This document shows, one piece after another, positions 12,301-24,300 of a DNA stretch of 64,000 nt. The notes below the pieces were generated by a model. It worked only from the letters and a program-made list of their open reading frames with translations, did not search any database and was not told the DNA's origin. Every line of letters starts with the position of its first letter. Position 1 is the stretch's first letter. Origin of the DNA: Rhipicephalus microplus. Lineage: Eukaryota > Arthropoda > Arachnida > Ixodida > Ixodidae. A program made the position numbers and the translations under genes. The DNA is taken from assembly GCF_043290135.1 (NCBI RefSeq), contig NC_134704.1, forward strand, positions 8,179,501 to 8,243,500, read 5' to 3'.

Positions 12301-15300
12301 ACAAGCCAGGAAGCTGCAAATAGTGTTGATCTTTACTCAAAATTAGTTCTCTCTTTTTTTGTTTATAAAGATGATCATGGCTGCCTAAACAAATTGTCAG
12401 AAGTGCCATGTACAAGTCATCTTTTAGAAGAAAAAACTGGGCCATAAACGCGAATTCAAAGATTGTCAGACCCTAAAAAAATGCTTTCGGATTCAGGGAA
12501 AAAAACTGCATTGAAATCCGTTCAGTCATTCCCGTGCTACACTTTCCACAAGCAATACACAATGTCCAAAACACACTTGTGAGAAAAAGCCTGTCGAAGT
12601 TTTCTATCAACTTTTTTTCAACAAACTTTCTTGTTTCTGGTTGGATATTGATGAAAATTGGCACAGACACTAAGAATTGTCTCCCAGTGCTTCCATAAAA
12701 ATTTCGAGGTGGTACGGCAAATACATAATGAGAGAAATTATTTCTTCCTTGAACCTCGTGGAGAAGCTGAGCATAATGCCAAAAAAAAAAAATCAGTATT
12801 GAGAAAACTGCGTGCAAGGTTTCACCTTCTCTTCAGATCTCTAAAACACCTAAAAATTGTGACGTCAGGTTTGTATTTCTTGCGATATTGGACTTCTCAG
12901 GCATGTGGTCCTTGCCCAATGGGCCTTTCTTTAACTTAGTTAAGTACTTGATTACACATAATCACTGAACATTATTTTTATATAAAGAGGTTTATTGCAT
13001 CAAAAAAATGGCTAAATAACAAAGTTATTGGAAGGAAACTGGTGGCACAGGAATTTTTTAGCAGTTTATTTAAAGGGGCCCTGAAACACTTTTTAGAGTA
13101 ACCATGGAATTAATTTACTGGAAAAGCATATTACCTCACATATTCAACGCCGCAAATTTTTTTTAAGAATCCGTCCAGTACGAGCGTAGTTACAAATATT
13201 TGTTACAGGCTGCAATTGCATCCTCCCTTTTCTCGTTCCGACGAAAGTGCTGGAAGCTAAGCAGGGAGGGATGGGAGGGGCAAATAAAAATGTCACTCAC
13301 GCCTCGTGAGGATACGCGGCTTTTTCAGTGCGATCGTGCGTGCACGCATAGAAAAGTGACAGCCTCTTGCGGCGACCTCTGTAACAACGGAGCGCGCCAT
13401 GTTCAAATCAGCCAATGGCTTGTGGATGGGCTTACTACGAGTGATTTTTGGGCTTATTTCGTGATTTGCCGAGAGAAGAGAAAGCAATTTTTAGCTGAAT
13501 TTGATAATTTATTGTGAATTCCAGGTCGCGTGCTGCTGTATAATGTTTCGCTCGCGTGTTGTTGGGAGCCTCTACTACCGATCGGCAGCATTTTCTGACC
13601 ATGCTCAAAAAGTGTTGCAGGGCCCCTGTAATGATGCGAGACGGGCACATAAAAATTCATGCCCCTGTTTCATGCATGCTCTTTTGCCACTATAGCCATG
13701 AAACACATGATCATACGGCCGGTCGCACAAACGCTAATCTACAAGCCTTTCATTGTCTCGGAACATTCATAGACGCTCGTGGCGATACCAAACACAGCTC
13801 CAAGCATGCATAAATCACATCACAAAAGCTTATTGCTGCATATAGCCGTGGAGTGCGCGACCGCGTGGACAGTGCAGCCGGCTCAAGATGCACTCGGCGG
13901 CGTTCAGTGACACTGCGCAAAATGTGTAGCTACGATGACAAAAAATTGGCATGCACTGTGCTTGGTATCGCATTTTTTGAGTGATGACGCGCGAAACTGG
14001 TAGCCGCTGTTCTGAGTAATCCTTGGAAGTGGGGGGAGGGGGGTGACAAGCTTGACAGCGGAGTCCGCTGCCGATGCGTAAAATGCTTGTCAGCAGCTCT
14101 AAGGAGCTAGCGAGCGATATACTTCGTTGCTTGCAAAGAAGCACGTCATTCTTTCCCGTAGTCTCACAATCAGCAGTTAGGCCTAAAAACGACTCCGTTG
14201 ACGCGCCCGTTCGCAATGACGCGACGTGCTTGTAGACCGCATGATCGCTCATAGTAATCTGATCGTGCATCCGCTTACAGCTCCTAACTAAAGCGTAATT
14301 ATATCCTAAGTGATCATCGAGCCGTGAACACGTCATAAAAAAGCAATTTTCGATAGCCTTGTCCTCGCGACGCACAAGCAGCAGACGACGACCTCCCAGA
14401 GTGAGCATCGCGCCAATGGCGAGGCGAGCTGAGGCAACACGACAGCCACAACCAATCAGGGGCCTCGAAGCGACCTTCAAAATGTACTTTTTGTGCGCTT
14501 GTTTTTAAAGAAAAGAGCCAGCTGAGACGGGAAATTTAACCACAGAGAAATTCTTTTTCCAATGAGCCCAAGAAGACGGCTCCTCGCTGCACCATCGCGA
14601 AGCTATCATTTTTTGAAAACCACTGTTTTCTCGCGATTTCCAAAAAGTTTCGCTACCTAGGAGGGCGAAACGAATTTTCCGAAGCACTACTGCGCGTTTT
14701 TCAGTGTAGATATTTTGGAATCGGGTAGAAAAAGGGTTTCAGAAACAGAAAGTTTGATTTTTAAAAATCCACTTTTTTTCCATTTTTCGCGATACTGAAG
14801 CCGCGGTATTCCTTACTGCTTTTTTTTTCTTTTTCCGAGTCGACAAGCACACTGTTTCTTGCCTTCATAACACAGTAATCACTTAAAATAGTGCATTGAT
14901 TTTCATACGATGCATTAGCCATTAGTAGTAGTAAGCCACATTAGCCACATCGATCCAAGCCAAGCACGGCAATCTCAAAATGGCCACCACCCGTGTTGAC
15001 ACTGCAGGCACGCTGCTCCCGTCCTGGAAGTATGCCAAGCGATGTGAAAAGTCCATTATAAAGGAGTGCTGACTACATTTCTGGCCTCTTGTTTCGGCCA
15101 ATTATATCCCAATGACCGTTGTACTTGGATCCATTGCAAACGACTCTTGATTAATGGTACCAATAGGGAGATCAACATAACTCTGCAAATTGGTATGTAG
15201 TATTCGAATGCCTGTTATAAGCAGATCCGTTGTAACGAGGTTAATGCAATTGGGAATCTACAGAGCCACTCCTCACAGTAACACAGGACTCTCTCATGCA

Positions 15301-18300
15301 GTGCTTCTACGCAGCCAACACGAGAGGACATTCTTGGATGTCATTGGCTCTCCCACTGCGAGCTTCTGCACAGACCTCGCTCAGGAGATGTCCTCGCTTC
15401 GGAAGAAAGTGAAAGAGCGCCAGCTTAAAAGCAAGAATTAAGTTGACCAACGTGGAGCTCCTCGAGTACCCAAGTTCCAAGTTGGAAAGCACATGAGAGT
15501 CTACTGCTAGCCAAGTTCAAACATCCAGGTGGATGAACAGAAGAAAAAGTGGCAGACTTACCTGGTCTAAGGACTTCATTACATCGTCATAGTTCATGCC
15601 CTCAGCTATGATGAGAAGCTCAGCAAGGTCCTTATGCTGCAGCTGGAGTTAAAAGGAAAAAAAGAGAGAAGGAAAAGAACGGCATCAGAAAATCAGAATC
15701 TGGTAACCCTCCAACTGTACATTACAGCAGTGCAGAAATGGGAGCCTCTGTTGAGCACAACTTTTGTAGCTAAACCACTGGCACATTTTGTGGAGGGGCT
15801 ATCACCCCCTGTAAAGCCAGTTGTGCCTCATGGCGCACGTGCGTCTCACGGATAGACCACATTTAGGGGTTAACAACCGCAGAGTCACAGATGGCGTTGT
15901 GCTCGAGAGCGTTATATCATCATAATCATTATGGTTAGCATAGTAGCGCCAGCAGCGATGCCTATCAGCGAGACTGTGTGGCGGCACATGAGACATGAGC
16001 GGCTCTTCAAGGCGCCTGGCGGCTGGTGCGAGCGTTTGTCTCCCGCGGTGGGTCCATGGACACGACAATGCGGGTCGTCTCCTGTGGGGCCCTCATGGCG
16101 AGTCGAGCGCTGGCGAAGCCGTTTTCGCGTTACCTTATTTTCGCGTTTGTTATTTTGATTGACCGCAAGAGAATATTGTATAAGGTTGTGTTAGCATGTT
16201 GATCACTAGTGATGTATTTGATTCGGCTGACAATATCATTGATGTAAAAGTGGTTCAATAAATGTTTTTGTGTGGTTTGGTCCGATCGCATCTGACTGTG
16301 TCTATTCATTCAAAGAGCAGCGATCTCCTCGCGAAACCCTCCCAATTCGCAGTTGAATTTTGCATGGAGATGTCATTTCATAGTGAACAGTTTAGTGTAC
16401 CCTCCTATGTAGTACTCGGTTAATTATTCCAGCATGAACAAACGAGCATGTATCTGTGATAATGAGTCAAATACAAATCAATCTGGCAATGAACCATTGG
16501 CATCACTGGCGTAGCCACTCACACACACACGAACACACATAGAGTATGGTTTAACACCCCCTTCCGCAAAACTTTCCAGTTAAGCATTATTTGTTAAGGT
16601 CAAACAAGAGACACTTATTATCCCACTGAGATGGTGAAATATTGCGTTACTAAGGCAAAAGCCTTATGCAGGGTCTTTTTTCAAAGCAATACAGATTTCT
16701 CCTTAAAAAAAACTATCATAGGCACTTGTCGTCTGTGCAGCCAATTTCCAAGACGAAGCGTAAAAATATTGCCACTAATTAGATCACTTAGAAATGATTA
16801 ATTGATAAAAATAATTGAATTAACAGTTTCTTATTATTCTAATGTGGTTGTTTATATCGCAAAGTTGTTCGACGTCACAAATTATGGTGAGCCTAGTTTT
16901 TGAAAACTGAAACTACCACGCATAGTTTTGGAGATCTATTGTTGAATTTCCAGACCACGGTGCAGGTGAAACTAACGCACAGAGTGCATTAGTTTTGATG
17001 CACTTGAGTGGTTTCGCCGCACTCGGAGGGTTAGTTAACACAGACCTTCTTTCCAACACTTTCACTGAGAAGCGAGGCTGGCAAACGAATGGGGCTTGAT
17101 CTTGCTATCGTATTTCAAGGCTCAAGGCGAAGCTCAAGCGCCCACAAGCTTTTTATGGTTTCGTTCATTGCCATGGCAGGATTACCTTTTTGATTGGATT
17201 CTGGTACTTGTCAGTGAGACTGATGAGAATGTCCGACTGGTGGACTTCACCGATCCGTACATCCGTCGTCCCTTTGCATGACACTTTCAGGATGGCAGGT
17301 TCACCATTCTTTGGCCTGTGAATACAAAAATTGGCCAATGTTTTGTGGTGTGACAGAACTGCTATTGACATGCTCATAACTGTGCTTGTACAAGGCATAT
17401 GCAGAAACTAGCCTGCGGATAAGGCCCCTCCCCCTATGGAGTTGCTCTTCAATACCAGACACACTAGTCGACTCCCAATGATTACAAGCCGCTTAATTGG
17501 AAGTAAGATGGGGTCTCATCAGTTTTGCAAGCAAATCAACGAAAAAAATGCTCGTTACTTGGAATCTAGAAGTCTGAAACTTCAGTTTATTTGAATTTTC
17601 AATCGAATTCCCGGAGGAAATTGTAATTTTAAAGCACAAAATAACGATGTCTGTGCTGCCGGCACACAAGGGCAACACAGCTGACCACAGCGCCACAGCT
17701 CAAAGCTTCCGGCAGCTTACTGACACTGTTGGCATCGCAGCTGCTAACAGTGTCACAGACCACAAAGCGGCAAGGTGCGAGTGGCCTATGCAGTGAGCAC
17801 GCTCTGGGCCTAACCGTTTGTTTCATTCAGCAGACTTAGGGTTTTCACATGCAACGGAGCTCTACATGTATTTGAGGTGCTAAGGGAACTAGCGGGCCTT
17901 ACCAGACGCTGGACTTGGCGATGAAAGCAAAAATTTTGAAAGTGAAACTAGAAGGCACTGCCAAGAGAGATATTTCCTTGAAACATGGCATCAAGCTTAA
18001 TACCCTGTCAAACATCCTAAAGAGCAAGCGCTCGGTGCTGGACGTGTTTGAAAATGACCAGTTCAATACGTCTTGCAAGAGAAGCATGCGTTGCTTGTCT
18101 GGATTCAGGAGGGATCAACTTTCCCTCAGGGGCAAGATCGTTGCAGCGAAAACCTCATTGCTTGCGACCATGCTAGCCATCGTGAACTTCGCTTTGTCCG
18201 ATGAATGGCTTACACGCTTTAAGCAACGCCATGGTATAGTGTTTAAAAGCGTGAATGGCAAAAAACTGGCCGTCAATGTGGCAACATGTGCTATGTGATG

Positions 18301-21300
18301 AGAAGAGAAGCTTCGCGAATACTTGGGTGAATATCGGCCGCAAGATATCTTCAATGCAGATGAGACTGCACTTTTTTACAGATGGTTGCCAGAGAAGACG
18401 CTCGTAATCAGTGAAGTCGCTAAGCCTAGATGTTTCAAAGGTGTGAGAACACTGCCTGTAGACTATGCGTTTAACAAGACAGTGTGGATGACCGCAGGCA
18501 TATTCAAGGATTGGCTGATCAAATTGGATCTCAAGTTTGCATTATCCAAAGGCAAGGTGTTGCTGCTTGTTGATCAGTGTACCGTATAAACCGGAATATA
18601 AGTGCGATTTTTTCAATAAAATAATGAGCTAAAGTCGCCCCTTGTCTTATATAGCGGTGTCTAGCCGAAAGTGCAACACTGTCTGGCAACATATGGCTTG
18701 CATGTGCTTGTGAAGCCAGACGCGGCCATATCCGCATCCAAATCCAACCGCAGTCTGTTTTTTTTTTTTTTTTTGTGATTTGCTTCTGATCTGTTTTGAG
18801 TTTTCGCTCCGCTTGACTTTGCACTGCATTTTTAGTGGCCTTTTTTTTTTGTTCATTGAATATGTCTAGCGGTGGGGGAGGCAGTACTCAGCTGCGTTTA
18901 AACTAGATGTTGTTAAGTTCGCAGAAGCGAACGGGAATATGGCTGCTCAGCGCCGCTTTGGTGTATCAGAAAAAAGCGGGCGCTATTGGAGGGCGCAGAA
19001 AGGGAAGCTACAGATGTGCAATTTTCAAAAAATGTCGTTTCGTGGACGAAGTGCCGTTCATCCGCAGATGGAGGATAAGCTAGCGGACTTTGTGCGGGAA
19101 GTTCGCGCGCGCTCGCTGCCAGTGACCGTGGATACCATTCGCAAGAAAGCCGTGGAACTCGATAGGGAAGCTGGACTCACGAGAGAAGAGTTTCGTGCAC
19201 CGAACTCTTGGGTGCGTCGATTTATGCGACGCAAAGAATTATCTCTCTGGCGGCGCACATCCATCTGTCAAAAGTTGCCGGAGGAGTTCGAGGACAAGCT
19301 CATAAACTTTCAGCGCTTCGTAAACCGGCTTCGGGAGCAGAACGACTACATGATGGGGCACATTGGCAACGCCGATGAGACCCCCCGTGTGGTTTGACAT
19401 GCCTTCGCCGACCACGATCACGCAGCGCAGCGCCAAGGACGTGAAGCTGCTGTCCACTGGCAACGAGCACTCGCGCTTCACCGTCATGCTGGCATGCACA
19501 GCAGATGGTAGAAAGCTTCCGCCTTCCGTCATTTTCAAATGCAAGACAATGCCGAAGGAAGTGTTCCCGCCCGGTGTTGTCGTTCGCGTCAACAAAAAGG
19601 GATACATGGACGAGGCCATGATGCTCGAATGGATACAAGTGGTGTGAAACCGTCGGCCAGGTGCACTGCTGCGTCTTCGCAGCATGCTGGTGTTGGACGC
19701 GTTTCGTGGCCACTTGATCGAAGCAGTGAAACGCGCATTCGACGACGAGAAAACGGACCTCGCAGTGATACCAGGTGGTATGACGTCACTCCTCCAGCCG
19801 CTCGACGTACTAAACAAGCCGTTCAAGGACCAAGTGCGGCTGGAATACCAAGAGTGGATGTCCGGCGACAACCCCAAGACACCGACGGGCCGCCTACAGA
19901 GGCCTCCGCTTGCGACTGTTTGTGGCTGGGTGCTTTCTGCCTGGCGCTCCTTGCCGGATTCCATGGTGGAAAATTCTATCAAGAAATGTTGCATCAGCAA
20001 CTCGCTGGATGGCATTGCAGACGACGCACTGTGGGAGGCAGCCAGCGACAAACTCTCGTCTTCAGAAGACAGTGGTGCTTCGTCGGACGAATAGGAGCAG
20101 TTGCGATGGTGGTAGAGGGGAGCTCCGACGATCAGGATGCGGTGCACCAATTCGCGAATAAATGTGGTTCGGCAGTTTTGGGTTGTTTTTCTTTTTTTTC
20201 TTTTTCGGTAACCTGAACTTGGGGTTCGACCTATATTCCCGCTCGACCTATAGTCCGGTTTATACGGTAGTGCACACATGAACATGCCACCCTTGAGCGC
20301 CATCCGTGTCGCTTACTTGTCAGCGCACACATCAGTATTACAACCGATGGCCCAGGAGATTATGATGAATGTGAAAGTACTTTATCGGAAACCTCCTCTT
20401 GAGCGGATGCTGTTGTGTATGAACAATTCAACCTAATATGAGGTGAGCCTTCTCAGCGCTATACATATGCTTGCACAGGCATGGGGTCGTGTAAGGAAAA
20501 GACCATAGCCACTTTAGCTTAGTTACCAATGCTGCCGATAATGATTCGTCTTGTACAGCGGGGGAAGCAGACAAAAGTTAGATTGAAGGCGACAGTATCC
20601 TGCCAGCTCTCCGAGACGTCCCTTTCGAAAAATATGTTGCTCATGACAGTGCTGTAGAAACGTGCGTTTCGTTGACGGACGCCGAGATCGTCGAAATGGT
20701 TCAGCCCAGCGAGGATGGTCACAAAACTGAGGTGGACGACAATGACGTTGCAAGTGAGCCAAACTGCGAGCTGCTGATGTAGCCGCGAGCCTTGCCCTTC
20801 AAAGGTGTTTTTTGCTGCCGAGAGCAACGCCGGGGAAGGTTTGGGGCACAAATACAAGGACTTGCTTTATGCTGCAAGATTTAGCAGGCAAAAGCAAATG
20901 GCAATCAATGACTTTTTTTTTTAAACTGCTCTGAAGTAAGTATATTTTTCCTTTGTTTCGGTTAAATGGAATTCCGTTTGTTTGGAAGTTTTTGGCAGTC
21001 CCCGTGAACTTCGTATTAACAAGAGCCAACTGTACACTGTTTTCCCAATGTTGCATCAGGGTTTCAGGATAGGCAGTGACTTCTGCATGAAAGAACTGCC
21101 AAAACTCATTGTGCCAGGCAAATTGCCCCCATACTTGTGTAGGGGCCGCACTTTTTTGTTTCGAAATTATTGCTTGGTGCGGCCCTCACACGAATCACGC
21201 TGATGACAGCTCACCAAAAGTCTGTACCGTTTCCACAACAGTAGCAGAGTGTAAGAGTCACAAATGACTAGCCAAAAATGTTTTTATTAAGATGCCATTT

Positions 21301-24300
21301 CTGTCTTCGTTACCGGAAGCACTCGCCTCTGCGTTGGCATCCTCCCACAGATGATCACCCTCAGTGCTGCACATGCAGTTTGAAATTCCGGTTACTTTGA
21401 AGCTTTTGGCAACTACTTCAAATGACATAGCATGCCATGCACTCAAAATGCACTTACAAACTTGTTGGAGCGATGCCTGCTTCAGCCGTCTGGTTAGCGT
21501 CTTCTCATGATCGCCCCCAGCCATCCATTCCGAAGAGCAGCGGTGAAATTCCGCTTTAAATGGACGGTTAATGCACACGTCAAGCGGCTGCAACACACTT
21601 GTCAGTCCTCCAGGAATAACAGCCAAGTCTATACAAGTCGTGGCGAGTCTGTTCTTGACGCGGTCTGTCAAGTGGCCCCTAAAACTGTTCAGAACAAAGA
21701 AGGCTTTCCGCTGTAGCAGGCCTCCAGGTCTGTTTGCCTAGACGGTCTTCACCCAGTCCACGACAAGTTCCTCGCACATCCAACCCTTTTCTTGGGCATG
21801 CACAATAATGCCCCAAGGAGACTTCTCTTTCAGGAGAGCCTTCCTCTTGAACCCGACGTATGGCAGAAGTTTCCTGCAATCTGCCGTCACGCACGGCATC
21901 ACAGTGCACCTTTGACGTTCTGCGCCGATCGTGCGCACAGCCACACTTTTCGCGTCTTTCAAGTCCACTGTAGTGCTCTCTGGTGCATCGAACCACACAA
22001 GAGTCTGGTGCGGGTTGCAAATTCGGAATAGGTCATAATCTTCTTCCCTTCGAAGACCATTCACGAAGCGATAAAATTTTAGTCACCTAACTTGTGTGCT
22101 CACTTGAAAGCCTTGGACAAATCCTTGTTCGGCGCAGATGGCAGATGAAGAACTGGTTGCGGTTCATAAACCGCATAGCCCATCCCCAACTTGCCTTGAA
22201 TCGTCCTTGAGGGATTTCCATAAGGCCAGCAATGTCTAGAGCTTTCTTGCTTATCATGTCAGTCAATATGGCGTAGCCGTTCCTTCGAGTATTGATGACA
22301 TATTTGAGAAGTTCCCCTACCAGTTCTGGATATTTGCACTATTTCCCGCGAAAGGCTTTTCGGCTACGATTGGTAGCAGCAAGGGCATCTTTCTGCTTCA
22401 TCCAATAACGCAAGCGCTTCTCATCGTACTTGCGTCCAGCTTCACGCTTGCAGTGCCTCTTGGCGTATTCAATCGTTTGCCGTTTAAACCCTGCAGTGAA
22501 CGACCTCAAATACCAGCCAATCGTAAGTCACCTGCACTGGTTCAAAGACAAGACACCAATTCAACGAAAACGTATTCACTCGATGCGAACGGTGAGCCAC
22601 ACAAAACAAAAATGGCACCGCCCCGTCCGCCACCCGGAGGTCCGTCACTGGCACAACGGCGAAAGTGGAAAAACTGGCAGCGTCATCTAGTCGCAATCAA
22701 ACTAACTACACCTTTAAGGCGGGACTTTTAGCATTTTTTCCCCAAAATTTCTCTCTTCACGGTAGAGGTGCGGCCCTTACACGAGTATATACGGTAAATG
22801 CTAGAAAGCTACGAGTAGGCAAGATAACAATATTGGACTTACTTCACAGTAAAAGAAAAGTCCACAGCACGACCAGAGTTGATGGACATGTGGCAGAAAA
22901 GAGACTGCTTCACAGATGATGGGCAAATAATGTCTGGCAGGCGGCCTGCCAGGACTTGGTCCTTTGGGATGTCGGATGCCCAGTTAAGTTTGAGCTTGGA
23001 GACAAGACTGCTGGTCAGAGTTATGGGCTTCCCTATTTCATCACGCACCTCAAATCCTGCAGCCAACACAAAAAAAAAGAGATTAAGTTCACTACCATTA
23101 GTATGCATAATACAGACAACAACAAAGATATGTTCGCACCCAGTTGCCCTCCAACCTTTCATAAGTGGCTAATGGGTTTCCACTGATTGATGTAGCCAAA
23201 AATCTTTTGCAACAGCTCAAGGACTAGAAAAGTTCTTTGCTTGGGGGCAGGAATTGTCCATTTTGGAGCAGAAGAGACGCGCTTCGGAGCCGCTCTATAA
23301 ATCTCATAGTCAATCTGATAGAATCGTTAAAGCCTATACCACATAGCACTTGCAAATGTGCGCCTGCGCACAATGTCAGCCACTGGAGATTATAAGGTGC
23401 TTCAATAAGCTACTCTTCCTCAGTAGAGCTGGTGTCTAAAAAAGGGCACACACTGCATCACGTAAAGCTGCCAGAAAAATACAAGCGCGTACACAAGCAC
23501 ACTGTGCATAGCAATGTGCATGATGAGCAATCATGCCCAGTCATTCATAGTTCTGTATTGGGCCCTCAACAACACTGGTCATCTCCAGAAAATTGTATTT
23601 CTCTGGCATGTCTTCCATCCTGGTCTTCCATTGGTCTTCCATCCTGAAAAAGCACGCTTGCTGAAGATTCGAGCTGTCCATGTTGGCAAAATCTGTTTAC
23701 AGATCACTGGTCAGAAAGCTTTATTTTAAATACCAAAGTTTTATTATTCATAGGCACCCAAACCAAAGAAGTACTTCATGCCCATCTTTGCAATTGTTCA
23801 GGTAAGAATGAAAATTTTTATTAACAACATTATTGTAATAGATGCACAAGTATTTTACATTTTAAAGCCCCCTGAAACTGGAAATTATGGTTTTTCCACA
23901 TCAGGCACTCGGGACAACAATTCTGAATGCATGAAAGGTTGAACATTGAGATCCTCAAAAAGTTTCCTTAAAGAAGTTCAGACCCAAGTACAGTAGAGAC
24001 CACTTATAACGTAAGGTGTGGGAGTCACAAATATCCACACTATAAGTAGTATCGCACTGTAACCAAAACAACATTTTCCAAGGGCCACCATTGTGCAAAA
24101 TGGTGTTGACCAAGCAGCATCGCGTGTTTAAGAATTGAAGCACGCAATGCATGGTGCTTATGACCTTTTAAATTTCCAAATGTTGAAAAAAACTGTAACG
24201 TCCAAAGACGCGTTGCCAACGAATTGAACACGAAAGGAGGGGAGGGGGAGGTCTCACAAGAGCATGTATCATTGCGGAAATCAGCCAACTGCTTATCAGA

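Larger units (their letters stand above)
17465..21032 (+). mobile_element. Tigger element split by a pogo insertion
   Basis: The left terminus gtcgactcccaatgattaca and the right terminus ttaacaagagccaactg followed by TA are inverted relatives, and the same ends recur at 25956-27006. The body carries a broken Tigger transposase on the plus strand. A pogo element occupies 18582-20267, so the Tigger proper is about 1.88 kb. Confidence 0.85.

Noticed and set aside
19539..20216. 225-codon plus-strand open frame
   Set aside because: A shifted frame of the pogo transposase; the conserved blocks are in the neighbouring frames.
19239..20303. 354-codon minus-strand open frame
   Set aside because: It is antisense to the pogo transposase at 18860-20094, whose domains explain the sequence. 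The antisense product has no motif.
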